A stretch of DNA of 64,000 nt from Acanthacorydalis orientalis (lineage: Eukaryota > Arthropoda > Insecta > Megaloptera > Corydalidae), in assembly GCA_034766995.1 (NCBI GenBank), contig CM068318.1, positions 31,975,956 to 32,039,955 of the forward strand, in the 5' to 3' direction. Positions 46,540-58,338 of this stretch are shown piece after piece. Under the pieces are notes generated by a model that was not told the origin of the DNA, ran no database searches, and saw nothing but the letters and a program-made list of their open reading frames with translations. The stretch's first letter is position 1; every line of letters starts with the position of its first letter. A program made the position numbers and the translations under genes.

Positions 46540-47640
46540 TTATTGTAAATAATAGTTGGAGGTACGCCATTTATAAATGAAAAATAATATTATGTTAATG
46601 AGTGCCGCGTGCATTCATACAAGTAAACATTCTTTTGTTCAAATTTTCGATAACATCGCTAAACAACTGGGGCTCTATCTAATCAATTACTCTTCGAACT
46701 TCACCTTTTATTTTTGAAATTTTTATGATTATTGGTGTACACCTGTCCTCTAACGTAACCGTAAAGAAAATAGTCCAATAGTAATAAATCGCCAGATCTC
46801 GGTGGCCAAATAATGCCTTCATTTTTAGAAATAACACAATCAAGAAATTTCGTCTTCAATAAATCGTTTTGCCAGCTCTGTGACTTGTTGCACCGTCCTG
46901 CTAGAACCACATGTCCTCCAGATTAATACCATCGAAATCGGCCAACAAAAAATTGATTTATTGACAGTAATCGCTTTACCAGCCTTATTCTCAAGAAAGT
47001 AAAAACTAACAACTCCACCAGACCAAAGTGTTCACCAAACAGTAACTCTTTCTGCATGAATTATACTCTTGTACTCTGCTTCTCAACGATCACCCTTGAA
47101 TTTTCTTCATTCATATTCGGCAGTTTTGTTTCTTAAAGTAGCCAGAGAGTTCGAAATGAGCCTCATCGCTAAAGATGACATTCATAAAAATCATATTGTT
47201 GTTCCAGTATTCAATTAACAAATCTTCGACGTAGTAAATAGTCTACTGTCTTCAATTCTTGTGTTAATTGAACCTTATAAGCCTTCAGTAATAAATCTTA
47301 TGCAAAATATGCCATGTGGTCGTTTGTGAAAAGCCCAATTACTGCCAACGTAGAATTGATAGTCCTGGCTCTTCCGACACACTGTCACCAACCAAGTCAA
47401 TATTTTCTTCATTACGAGTACTACGAACACGAGTTGACGTTTCTTTATCTTTAACCGATCCAGTCTCTTTAAGTTTACTCACTAATCGAAGAATTGTTGA
47501 TTCAGATGGACGACTTTATCGCGAATAAACATTACCTAATTTACGAAATGTATTTTTTATAGAATGCCCATTTTCATAACATAGTCTATATTTCAATACG
47601 TTGATTTGTTATATATGAAGCATCCATATCTTAAAATGTC
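46540..47640 (-). pseudogene. Tc1/mariner-like (DUF4817-type) transposase, decayed
   Basis: Minus-strand order from about 47620 downward: LLKWAFYKKYIS, then SRPSESTILRLVSKLKETGS (N-terminal HTH), RSTRNEENIDLVGDSVSEEP, GLSIPRWQ and TTTWHILHKIYY. These are the N-terminal region of this group. At 46701-46910 it reads MVLAGRCNKSQSW and GIIWPPRSGDLLLLDYFLYG, the WPPRS-DLTPLDFFLWG catalytic block. Its Asp is retained in SGDL and LDYF. Frames change repeatedly. The span is close to full length, but I could not identify matching terminal repeats. It is an inactive relative of the fragments at 15481-15990 and 31457-32130. Confidence 0.75.
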
Positions 47641-47743
47641 AATGTCAAAACTTAAAAAAATGTCAAGAAATGTACAGCTGTTAGTTTGACGTCTGTGAAA
47701 TATAACCTCTTAAAAAATTGTGTCTCTATTGGAAAATCTTACG

Positions 47744-47772
47744 TATATATATATATATATATATATAAATCT

Positions 47773-47812
<40 letters not shown>
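47744..47812. repeat. (TA)n microsatellite
   Basis: Two TA runs split by AAATCTTG. Confidence 0.9.
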
Positions 47813-47814
<2 letters not shown>

Positions 47815-47815
<1 letters not shown>

Positions 47816-47940
47816 CGAAAAATATTCATAATTAACTTTTCTATGCCAAACGTAATTATGTTTTCCCGAAAAGTTTTTGAAAAAGTTATCAAACTGTTAG
47901 CATGCCAATACATATTAAAAAAATAATTGGGTAATGTAAA
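47815..47940. other. Unassigned AT-rich sequence next to microsatellite
   Basis: Open frames here extend out of the TA run in both directions and are not credible. Confidence 0.4.
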
Positions 47941-48510
47941 ATATATTCGATTTTTAATAGGGTTAATACAAGCTATAATATTATATCAACTTTAATATAA
48001 TTACCTTTTTTATTTATATAACATTATAGAAGCCCAAAGAAGTAGAATGAACAAAGTTGATAAAAACTTACAGTTTTATTAATTTATTATCTCAGTAGGA
48101 CAAAACTTACTTTAAATAAAAACAATGTTTTGACAACTATACAAAGTAAACCAAATAACTTCTCACTGCAACTAATGTTCACAAACTTATAGTTTATATC
48201 CTCGAATTTAGCTCAAGTTCATGTGGTATTAGAGAACTCAGGATAGTATTAAATAAGGAAAATATTTTGCATACGCCTTAATGATATGAAACTATAAATG
48301 GTATTATATATTTTTTAAATCTAAATATTTAAATAAATAATCTCTTTCTTCTATTGGTAATCATTAATAAAATTAAAATTTGATTCCAAAATAATCGACT
48401 TAGAATCAATTTTTTTACTACTACTTAAATAAAAACTACTCTTGCACCAACAGTTTTTTTCGATTTTACTAAATTTATTCAAATATATTTATTTCTTCTA
48501 ATATAGACAA
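47815..48510. other. No recognisable feature
   Basis: AT-rich sequence; nothing recognised. Confidence 0.5.
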
Positions 48511-48516
48511 ATTATA

Positions 48517-48786
48517 TTAAAGTAAATATTTTATACTTATTTTTTTTCTCAATAATATAACTATAAATTTTAAAATATTCTTAACTACTTTGCATTGACA
48601 TGCCTCCTCTTGAGTTTTGTACTTCCACTCATCGGATACAGTGATATCGTATACTGGAATATCTGGTACAGAAGTCCATGATTTGTAGATCATTAATTTT
48701 AGAAATTTGGAAATATGAGAAACTCTGTCTTTGTTCCAGTCTAGGTTAATATATACATAAAATTCCACCTTGACATAAGCAGCAAT
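48517..48786 (-). CDS. Possible coding exon, unidentified
   Basis: An open minus-strand frame. The stretch SWTSVPDIPVYDITVSDEW, then KYKTQEEACQCK (about 48590-48680) is richer in G and C than its surroundings and uses non-repetitive amino acids. Reading open upstream (AAYVKVEFYVYINLDWNKD) it reaches a stop near 48790. There is a potential AG at GTCAAG before GTGGAA. The frame can be read in one piece for about 85 codons. I do not recognise the family. It may be a host exon or a fragment of an unrecognised transposon protein. Confidence 0.3.
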   Translation of the reverse strand: MAAYVKVEFYVYINLDWNKDRVSHISKFLKLMIYKSWTSVPDIPVYDITVSDEWKYKTQEEACQCKVVKNILKFIVILLRKKISIKYLL

Positions 48787-48789
48787 TTA

Positions 48790-49389
48790 TAAACTTTATG
48801 AACCAATCATACGGGTTACCAGATTCATAATTTCTAACGTATAAGAATATACATTCGTGCTACTATCAGCATGCTCGAACAGAAAGTACCTATCGTTTTA
48901 CAAACTACTTATTGTGGACATACGAACGTCAGCATGCAGTGTATTATCTTATGAATATACTTTTTAAGTACTATAATTGGTTATGGTCAACCTATTCAGT
49001 ACTCTTCACAAAAGTATATTCGCCAAATTATTATGTTCCTATGATGCTCAAGACGAATTAATTCGCATGTGCTTCGCAAATAGGAGAAATCTCAAGAAGT
49101 GTTTGCTTGTCCAGACATGATTCAATGAATATCTCAAACGTTTATTGCCATTGCAATTTCCTTTGTAATTGAAATAAAAACGATTTAGTCGTTGTGAAGT
49201 TGGATAATTATTGTTGTGGTTTATTTATTTTATTACCACATACCAAAAGATACTATCCATGGTAAGCCATATATAGCAGTGCGGAACACAATTTTTTTAA
49301 AAAAGTTTCGTTCTTTTTTTAAAAAAGAGTATGTTATAAATTAGACGAATTGACTAAAAAATATTTATCAGACGCTGAGACATACGTTT

Positions 49390-49392
<3 letters not shown>
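48790..49392. other. No recognised gene
   Basis: Mixed composition. CAGCATGC occurs at about 48868 and 48931; nothing else was recognised. Confidence 0.45.
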
Positions 49393-49721
<329 letters not shown>

Positions 49722-50642
49722 CGAGGTCAGACAATTAAGTAATGCGACAAAATTCAAAAATCGAGTATATTTAAAAATTAAGGTACATCGCTGCGATCCC
49801 CTTCAAAGTAGTCCCCTCCCGCATCTATACACTTATTCCAGCGAGATTTCCAGTTTTCGTAACAATTCTGGAACACTTCTTGTGGGACCTCTCCGAGTAC
49901 CCTCGTCACAGATACTTGGATATCTTCAACGGAGTCAAAATGTCGACCTTTGACGAATTTTTTCATATGGGGGAATAGGAAAAAGTCGCAGGGTGACATG
50001 TCCGGTGAATAGGGCGGATGTGGTAACGTTACGATGCCTTTAGACGCCAAAAACTGAGAGACACTGAACGCACTGTGACAGGGAGCATTGTCGTGATGCA
50101 GAACCCAAGTCTTAGCGATCTCTGGACGCACTCTGAGCACCCTTTTTCGTAATTTTTCGAGCACATTGTGGTAGAATACTTGATTTACGGTTTGTCCAGG
50201 TGGTACGAACTCTTTGTGAACCACCTCTTTGCTGTCGAAGAAGCAAATCAACATGGTTTTCACTTTGGACTTGCTCATTCTCGCCTTCTTTGGCCTTGGT
50301 GCTCCAGGGGACAGCTACTGTTGGCTTTGTCGTTTAGTTTCGGGGTCATATTGAAAGAACCAACTTTTATCACCAGTAATAACTCGATCTAGAAGAGTAG
50401 GATCACTTTCAACCTGCTCTAAATGCTTGCTCTAAATTTCTCTGTTCCATTTTCGTGACATGCACTACTCGCGCGTTGTTACAAAACACTAAACAGCTGG
50501 CGAAGAAATGATCGTACGAGGGTGGTCAAGGTCTCAATCGAGAGAGTAGGGATCTGCTATAACGGTGGCGGAGTTACAGGTTCGCAGTGTTACCACAGGC
50601 CGAGAAAAAAAATCGGTCGCATTACTTAATTGTCTGACCTCG
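49722..50642 (-). mobile_element. mariner DD34D family, copy D (921 bp deletion derivative)
   Basis: Ends CGAGGTCAGACAATTAAGTA and inverted equivalent, TA at 49720-49721 and 50643-50644. The deletion junction contains the repeat TGCTCTAAAT at 50415-50424 and again at 50428-50437, separated by three bases. This looks like templated filler. Confidence 0.95.
49778..50420 (-). pseudogene. mariner transposase catalytic part, nonsense-mutated (copy D)
   Basis: Catalytic blocks are readable as in copy B: TGDKSWFFQY (Asp kept, following Glu changed to Lys), HHDNAPCHS and SPDMSPCDFF. A TAG at 50315-50317 replaces the Trp of QQWLSPG, leaving a 166-codon open part (49778-50278). The DNA-binding domain is deleted. 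Dead copy. Confidence 0.85.
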
Positions 50643-50644
50643 TA

Positions 50645-51170
50645 TATGACAAAATATAGAGTTAAATGTTCATTTTAAATTATCTGGAATGAATTTTGGA
50701 AATTGTTGAATGCTCCGCACAAGTATAACTCTTCGCCGATGAAAGTATTGCTCACTGCCAACGCACACGCGCTCAAGAGTATTGCGTAGCGAGAAGGTTA
50801 AATAAATCGTGTACGACAACACATTTTTTCCAAAATAAGTTCCTGAGAATGGCGTTGGATAAGCCATACAATTCCATAGCCATACTCTACAAACCAGACG
50901 AATTCTGAGGTCAAGTATGTACGATAGCACAATATATTCAGGAACGTAGCTAGAAGTTTTCGACACAAAGCCGACGAGTACCATAGCAAAGGAAATCAGA
51001 ATCACAAGATCGATTTCGTTGGAAAAAAGGATAGGATATTATTGGCGGCGCGATATAGTGCAGCCGTGCTACTTTGTTGATCCTCGACAAACGTTGGCTC
51101 GGAGGCACCGGTCCAGATTAAAAAAGGAGCAGGATAGGAAGAATGACGCTCTAGGTGGGGGTTTTGCTAT
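50645..51170. other. Unidentified GC-richer segment
   Basis: Directly after the mariner target site lies about 525 bp with clearly higher GC than the flanks, including AACGCACACGCGCTCAAGAG and GGCGGCGCGATATAGTGCAG. It carries a 111-codon minus-strand frame (50670-51005) of hydrophobic composition with no motif I recognise. Such composition and spurious frames are typical of retrotransposon LTRs or host exons. No paired LTR, primer-binding site or splice context was found. Confidence 0.4.
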
Positions 51171-51440
51171 TAAAATTGAGTTCTAATTATTATGTGAGTT
51201 TTTGAAAGTTTTTCCACATATTTCCACGAGTAAGGTACACTTTTAACACATAACAAGTGTAAAATAATACTAAGACAATGGTAGGTTTAGGATTATACCC
51301 CGAGGTACAACCAATAATAAAACGACATGACATTATAATAAGACTCACACACTCATTAAACCTTCGAGTGAGAGAAAGCAAACATATTATTTTAGTTAAA
51401 TATAATATTATTTTCAAAGTACTTTCACAATTCTCGATCT
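51171..51440. other. No recognised gene
   Basis: AT-rich spacer with a 75-codon minus frame (51190-51417) of no recognised family. Confidence 0.4.
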
Positions 51441-51441
51441 A

Positions 51442-51499
51442 AAACACAGTCAGATCAATATCTGAACTGTTGAGTTTAGATATTGATCTGACTGTGTTT
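51442..51499. repeat. Perfect 22-bp inverted repeat with 14-nt loop
   Basis: Arms AAACACAGTCAGATCAATAT+CT (51442-51463) and its exact complement (51478-51499). The loop is GAACTGTTGAGTTT. Pairing can extend into the loop with one mismatch. Confidence 0.95.
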
Positions 51500-51704
51500 C
51501 CTGTGACATGGGTCGTGGTTCTTGGGCCCAGCATCAACGACGGTCGTTTGATAAATTTCTTTAAGATAGCGCCAACATTTATTTGATAATGCGACGACTA
51601 TTTTATGCCACTTTTCAAATAAGCATAGACGAAATTCGACTAAAAACGACATGTTTTTCATGTTTTACACATGTTTGAAGCGAGAATTGTAGCAATTGTT
51701 GCAA

Positions 51705-52655
51705 AAATGAAAAAAAAACAGTTCCGTGCAGTGAATTTTTATTTGAAAACATGGACAGCCACTCAGATCGAAGCGAAGTTGGCTAAAGTTCATGGAAACT
51801 CTGCACCAGCGTTGAACATTTTTATTTCTGGGTAAATAGTTTAAACGTGACCGAACATACACTGAAAATGAAGCACGCTCTGAACGCCCAGTTGCGATCA
51901 CCACGGCAGATATTGTTGAAAAAATTCATTGTATCGTTATAGAAAACCGCTGAGTGAAAATGTGTGAGATTTCTATTACTGTATACATCTCAACTGAACG
52001 AGTGTACAATATTCTGTACGAAATATTGCACATGAAAAAGTTGTGTGCATAATGGTTGCTGTAATTATTGACTGTCAACCAAAAACAAACACGAAAGGAC
52101 ATTTCAACCCACGGTTTGGCGATATTTAGTCGCAATCCGTAGACCTTTTTGTATCCGTTCGTCACCGTGGATAAAACTAGGATCCACCACTATACACCTG
52201 AATTGAAATAGCAATCAAAGCAATGGATAACTACTGGTGAAATTGGGCCGAAGAAGGCGAAGATCGTTTTGTTGGCGGCGAAGCTGATGACCGCTATTTT
52301 TTGGGACTATTTAATGAAAAAAAAAATGATAATAGAACCCTTTTAGGCAATATTACTGAACCTTTTAAAAGAAGAGCTGTAACAAAAACGATCAAGATTG
52401 GCACAGAAAAAAGTGCTCTTTCACAAGGATAACACACCATCCCACAAATCGACAGTCGCAAGGGCAAAATTGCACGAATTAGCGTTCGAATTGATTCCTC
52501 ATACCTCCTTTTCTCCAGACTTGGCCCTGTGAGACTTCTTCCTCTTTCCAAAATTGAAAATTTGGCTCGGCAGCAAAAAATTCTCGATGAGGATGCCATC
52601 GCTGCCGCCAACGCAAATTGAAAACGAGCTAAACCAAGTGTATAGCCCTTAATGG
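51705..52655 (+). pseudogene. mariner transposase (SETMAR-like family), nearly full-length but decayed
   Basis: Ordered + strand blocks: KKKQFRAVNFYLKTWTATQI and EAKLAKVHGNSAPAL (first HTH), ERVYNILYEILHMKK-like (second HTH), then SVRHRG and IHHYTPELK (first catalytic region). WITTGEIGPKKAKIVLLAAK, FHKDNTPSHKSTVARAKLHE (second catalytic Asp retained) and FSPDLAL-stop-DFFLFPKLKI (third block, stop before the catalytic Asp) follow, then WLGSKKF. Many stops and shifts occur. The 3' flank has AACGACGTTTAACTTTTTTT near 52693, a possible terminal region. I did not find a convincing 5' terminal repeat. Confidence 0.8.
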
Positions 52656-52699
52656 AATCTATGTTGAGAAATAAAATCGTTTTTTTTTCAAAAAACGAC

Positions 52700-53277
52700 G
52701 TTTAACTTTTTTTACGATACTTATTAATTGAATTTCGTAGCTCACCAGGATGTGGGCTTCTTGTTTCATTCGATCCAATCAGTTAGATACAGAACGTTTA
52801 TGATAATGTATAGTGTTTTGTGCACATTCACCAAGCGAAGTCATAAAGTTTTTAGATCGTTTGGTTACTATTTTCCGTCGAACAAACAATCGGCTAACTT
52901 TATCGTAATATATGTTTTTATCAATATAAGCACATTTTAATCGATTCAAATAGCGTGATACATGTTTTGATCGATGTGAGCACATTTGAGTAAGTAATAA
53001 AAGGAGACTAATTGATCGTGTTATCTAAACATTGTATTCATTCTATATTACTTGAGAAATATATTTCATACTTCCATAAATTTGCATACAAGTTGTAAAA
53101 TCGATTCTTTAGTAAATACTAAATACTCATCCGTAATATAAGGTACGAATTATTATTTTCTTTATCTCTTTTTTCTCTATTTCACAACGAATGCACATAT
53201 ATCGAATATTTCTACAAAATCAAGTTTTAAAGGAATAAAAATTAAATTTAATCGACCGAAAAGTTTGCCTATATATA
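52700..53277. other. No recognised gene
   Basis: Two imperfect copies of TGTTTT-ATC-AT-T-AGCACATTT lie near 52912 and 52963. A 70-codon plus frame (52728-52940) and its minus-strand counterpart are unassigned. Confidence 0.4.
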
Positions 53278-53284
53278 AATATAC

Positions 53285-53378
<94 letters not shown>

Positions 53379-53400
53379 ATATATATATATATATATATGT
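53278..53400. repeat. (TA)n microsatellite
   Basis: About 120 bp of TA with GTATG interruptions. Confidence 0.95.
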
Positions 53401-53957
53401 TTCGGTTGTTAACAGTTGTTAAGAACTTTATTGTTAAAAACGTAGCAATATTAAATATGTTAGACTGTTGGTCAATTAAAAGTTCTAGCTCACATCGATA
53501 TTAATTCGTACGCACACAGGAAGTTTTTTTTAAAAAAAATACAAACCTACAAAACTTTACAAAATAATAATCCGTAAAGAGATCAAAAAAGGTCAAACCA
53601 TTTAATTTTTTTAACTTTCAGAATTTTTCATTTAACTTTTTTTACAATGTATTTATAAACTTATTTCAAAGATTATGAGATCAAAGAGCGAAATAAGTGG
53701 TTGATCGATTTTTAACTCTTCGATATTTACATGCTTCTCTGAGAGCATATATATTTTTAAAAAAATTTCATTTACGAATACCTTAAGGCTTAAATGTATA
53801 TTTCATCAAATGAAACACTTATCGTCGAATACTTTATGCTAAACGTTTATGAGAAAAGTAATAATACATTATAAAAAACGAATTAAAACCTGCATATATT
53901 CATAATAAATATTAATAAAAATATTAGTTTTAATTCGTAGTTAATAATTTTATATAT

Positions 53958-54015
53958 AGTTTTATTATATAGTATTATTATTTTCTAATAGTTTTATTAT
54001 ATAGTATTATTTATT
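53958..54015. repeat. 32-bp tandem repeat, about 1.8 copies
   Basis: AGTTTTATTATATAGTATTA repeated at a 32-bp period. Confidence 0.85.
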
Positions 54016-54358
54016 TTAAAAATATTTACTTATATATTTCATTTGGTACTATTTTGAATTTTTATTTATGTTTATATTTTAAAACAAATAAATAAATATA
54101 ATTTATATTTTCTCATCTCAGATTTTCTTTTTTTTATTTTTTTTTACTAAATATAAATACATATCACAGAAACCTAAAGTATTTGAAAATAAGTCCATCA
54201 ACCAATAATTGTTTCAAAATTATAACAAAAAAATAGTTGCTTGTAAATAATATTGTACACCTTATAGAGAACAATTAGTTCGTTTACTTGTATATTGTTT
54301 TGAAAATAAATTTATGGTGTAAATCAATATCATATCATATGTATCATATTATTGGTGT

Positions 54359-54402
<44 letters not shown>
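54359..54402. repeat. (TA)n microsatellite
   Basis: TA run with a TACATA interruption. Confidence 0.9.
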
Positions 54403-56295
54403 CTTTACATATTTTTTATTCAACTGTATTTTAAAGATAGAAACGTATATATTAAATGTCTGTTTAAATTTATAGTATTTAAAAAAGCAGAAAATTTCTC
54501 ATATTTATAAATAAGTAATTAAAAATATAGACAAATTCTTTTAAGTACATTTCAAAATACACAATAATTTTTATTAACGAAAAATGCAGTTTTAATATAA
54601 TCTATAGTTCTGTTTTATACACGCTATAAAATTACACATAGATAAATAAATACTAATTTTTTGTAAATATTATGATTTTTGTGCATTATCATATGAATAA
54701 AACGTTGTTTTTTTATTGATATAATACTCTTGAGTTAGCTGTTATAAATATATAAAATATATCTCAAATAAATTTAATTAAATAAAACGTTTTTTGAATT
54801 CTAATTATAGGTGTTCGAAATGACTCAAAAAATATCATAATAATTACTAAGAAACAAAATCTTATTTAGTGAGTTGCTGACCAAAGTGTTTATAAAAATA
54901 AATATTTCGTTTACAGAATTGATTAATATAGTTTTTTTATATTGTATCGAAATATAATTTTGCTTGTACTAATATATTCATGGATTATAAGTAGAGCAGA
55001 GTAATATTTTAATTAATCAGACAATTGCCTTAAGATTCTTATAGTTTTTAAATACGAAACCTTAGTGATAAATATTTAAAATTATTTTCTACTATTTTGG
55101 TCGTAAAATAATTTTAATTTTTGTATTTAAAAAAATCAAAAAATGAATTGCAGTTATTCACATATAAACTATTTTTGAACATTTAAGAAATTACAATAAT
55201 GATTGAATTAAAAAAAAGTTACATTCGAAAATATTTGAATGTAATTGGATAAACATAAATATTTTTTATATTGTTATAAAAGGTTTTTTTTATGAATGTT
55301 TCCCTTTATTATTATGAATGAATGTTATCTTTATTATTATGAATCTATCCCTTTTTCAGTGAGTTATTTATTTCTTTTAAAAGCAGATTGTCACTGCCGG
55401 ATAAAACAGAAAACATGTACTGTTCAGTCGCAAACTTTGGATATAATAACCTTTCAAATTGTTGAATTATGAACGATTTTTTTGTCATTATTATTTATAT
55501 TTCTACATATTTTTAAAAAAATCAAACATGCTCGTCTTCTTTTATTCAACTGTTTAATATTTTAGATGAGGAAAATAAAGATCTAAATTTAAAACTAAGC
55601 TAAAAAATTTGTAGATATATTGAATATAGAAGAACTGAAAACTAAGGAGTATTTTACTTTTCACTGAGAAGTAAGAGTTGAAAGTATTACTTTTTTAACA
55701 TTTTCGTATGCACAAAAGTTGCATTTTTATACTTATTTCCAAAAATTAAAGGTCATTTACAAAAAATAGAAATATCGTCTGTTACGATCTGCTCAAATAT
55801 TCTTTTAAAGAAAGACGGTGGTGATCTGTTTGGTTTGTTATTTGACCATGTTTGACAAAAGGTAGTCTTATGGAATCAGACTTTTGACATTTCCTCCTCC
55901 TTAAAACAAGTTTCAAACACTAGGGCTTGAGACATGTTTAACTGAAAAATCCTGGGCTAGTCTTTGGTTCAAAAATTTAAAAATTGACTATCTAAACATT
56001 AATTTTACAGTTATATTTGATTTCTGGAAAGCTTTTTACTAAGATATTTGAATGTAATGGTCTGTATCTCAATCTTATTTGGCGTTAACTAAAAATGCGA
56101 AAAGATCTCTACTGTCATAAAATAATTATTAAATCATATAGCAAGCGGCATCATTTCTAAAAATTTTTTATTTTATTTTTTTAATGTGGACACTCTTTTA
56201 TCTTTTTCGAGATTCAAATTGAATCTAATGTTAATTAATTGATAGTTTTTTATAAATTGTATGTTTTTTAAACAATACATTTAATACTTGTAACA

Positions 56296-57587
56296 TTGGG
56301 TTGGAACAAAAATTCATAGCGTCTTTAAGGTAAAATTCAAAGGGAGTGATTCTTATTTGTACACGTATTTATTATAATATATATGCGCCATTTTATCCAC
56401 CATTTTTCTCCATCTTTCACGTAGTTTCATAATTCCATCCTCCCAGAACTGGGCATCTTTCAAGGGGATGAATTGATTCAGCTGGTTTCTGCAGGTTTTC
56501 GGGGAAGTGAAGATTTTTCAATTAAAGGGTTTCTGTTGAGACCGGAACACATAATAATCTGAAGGTGCAAGATCAAATTAATATGGTGGGTGAGGTAGGA
56601 AGTCCCAGCCAAACTGCACCATTTTTTCCGGGTCCACAAAGAAACGTAATATCTAGCGTTGGCTTGGTGAAAAACGATATTATTCTGATTGGCCAATTCT
56701 GAACGCTTTTGATCGATTGTCGCCTTTAGTTGATCAGATTTAGCACGATACTTTTCCGAATTCTCTAATTATTTGGGAGAAATTTGTAATACACAACGCC
56801 TTTTCAATTCCGCCAATTACACAATATCACCTTTTTTGGATGAAGATCTGCTTTTAGAATGACTAAATAAGGCTCATTTCGTTTTCTTCAAGATCATTTT
56901 CGATCCACATTGTTGTAAACGATCGATTTTTCATCGTCCGTGATTAATCGTTTCAGAAACGGGTCGTTTTATTTTCTTTTAAGGAGCGAATCACTGACGG
57001 AAATGCGTTTCATTACATTTTTTTAGTTAAATTATCAGGCACCCAAACATTGTAGCGATTTGCATATCCAAGTATCTTCAAATTCCTCACACCACTTAAA
57101 TGAAACACTTGCATTATCTTGTGATGTCCCCTGTCGCGTAACGTTGATTATTTTTAAAAAATGTTGCAAATTTTTCATTACCAACAACAGCAGGCCAATT
57201 TTTCATTACCGGAACACTTTTGATCCTCTAGGTCGAATTTTTCACCTATGAACCGAGCGATGCACTTTAGAACAGTACTGCCAGCTGCGGCACATTCTCC
57301 ATAAACAGAGGTTATCTTTTTTTGCTGTCTCTGCAGCAGTTTTTCCTTTCCAGAAATAAAACAGCATCAAATGACGAAAATGGTTCTTCCATAATCCTCC
57401 ATTTTCAATTTCAAATTTAATAGACTTAAAATTTACAAAATTTTGCACAAAAATAGCAGAAAAAAAATGTTGTAATGTTTCCTGTAAAAATAATACATAT
57501 GTAGTAATGCTATATAATCAAGCTGCGCGCGAAACTGCAATTAACTGCATCTATTGGAAAACGCTATGAACTTTTGTTCCAACCCAA
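56296..57587 (-). mobile_element. Full-length mellifera-type mariner, 1292 bp, inactive
   Basis: Left end TTGGGTTGGAACAAAAATTC, right end inverted GAACTTTTGTTCCAACCCAA, followed by TA 57588-57589. The left flank is CA, so one target TA has mutated. The length equals an intact mariner, so nothing large is deleted. The transposase is broken by frameshifts and has lost a catalytic residue. Confidence 0.92.
56398..57430 (-). pseudogene. mariner transposase, frameshifted, catalytic Asp replaced by Ala
   Basis: The N-terminal part (57242-57448) reads GGLWKNHFRHLMLFYFWKGK and TAAETAKK, the first HTH start. The middle is degraded. The second catalytic block at 56661-56690 reads IVFHQANARYYVSL, with GCC (Ala, at 56661-56663 on the complement) in place of the Asp of HQDNARPH. 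The third block is out of frame. The C-terminal equivalents of FWEDGIMKL are present near 56410-56450. It is related to 10270-11334. Inactive by both frame and catalytic loss. Confidence 0.85.
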
Positions 57588-57589
57588 TA

Positions 57590-58295
57590 TTATTAAAGAC
57601 TATAAATATTGTCATTAATTTTCTTTAGAAATGTCTATGTTGAAAATAAATTCTAATCAAAATACTGTTTTGTTTGTTTTTTAATCAATATTCGTTTGCT
57701 TTCATCTTGTGAAAATAAAAGAAATTTAAATAGCATTTTTCAGCACAAAAAAAAACTATGCACTACTGACAATAATCAGTAAAAAATATTGAATATTATT
57801 ATATCTTAAAGTAATTTTTCTGAACAAAAAATGGATGTTTAGTAACACTGACATAAAATTATCGTGGAATAGTTGTACTCTTAATAACTTCATTGACTTC
57901 AATATAAATTTCTTAAAAAGTAATCTACATTAGCTAATTGTAAAAACATTAATTTAGAATTTAATTTACTAAATTTATGTAAAAATAATATCGAGCTAAA
58001 ATTAACTGATTAACATCACTCATTCTATTCATACATCACACAGAATATTGGTAAAATAACTTAATAGCCTAAACAAATTCTATATCTTTATTAAAATAAT
58101 AATTGTAAAAAAGAAATTATTTATGATACAATCAAATATGTAAAAGATTTTTTTTAATTTCAAATGACACGTTATACTAATTTAAAGTGTAAATAAGAAT
58201 TTTTATTGAGAAGTTAAATTAATTTCATTTATTTATTTGTAGAATAGAGAGATTCATCAGGGTGTATTTTTGCTTAAAATTTAGATAAATTAACA

Positions 58296-58338
<43 letters not shown>

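Larger units (their letters stand above)
53401..56295. other. Long AT-rich stretch without recognised gene
   Basis: It includes a 32-bp direct repeat (AGTTTTATTATATAGTATTA, 53958 and 53990) and a TA run (54359-54402). A TTTATTATTATGAAT pair lies near 55303 and 55332. No transposase or exon was recognised. Confidence 0.5.

Noticed and set aside
52294..52611. 105-codon minus-strand open frame
   Set aside because: It is the antisense shadow of a decayed mariner transposase whose + strand carries the recognisable HKDNTPSHKSTV and FSPDLAL-DFFLFP blocks.
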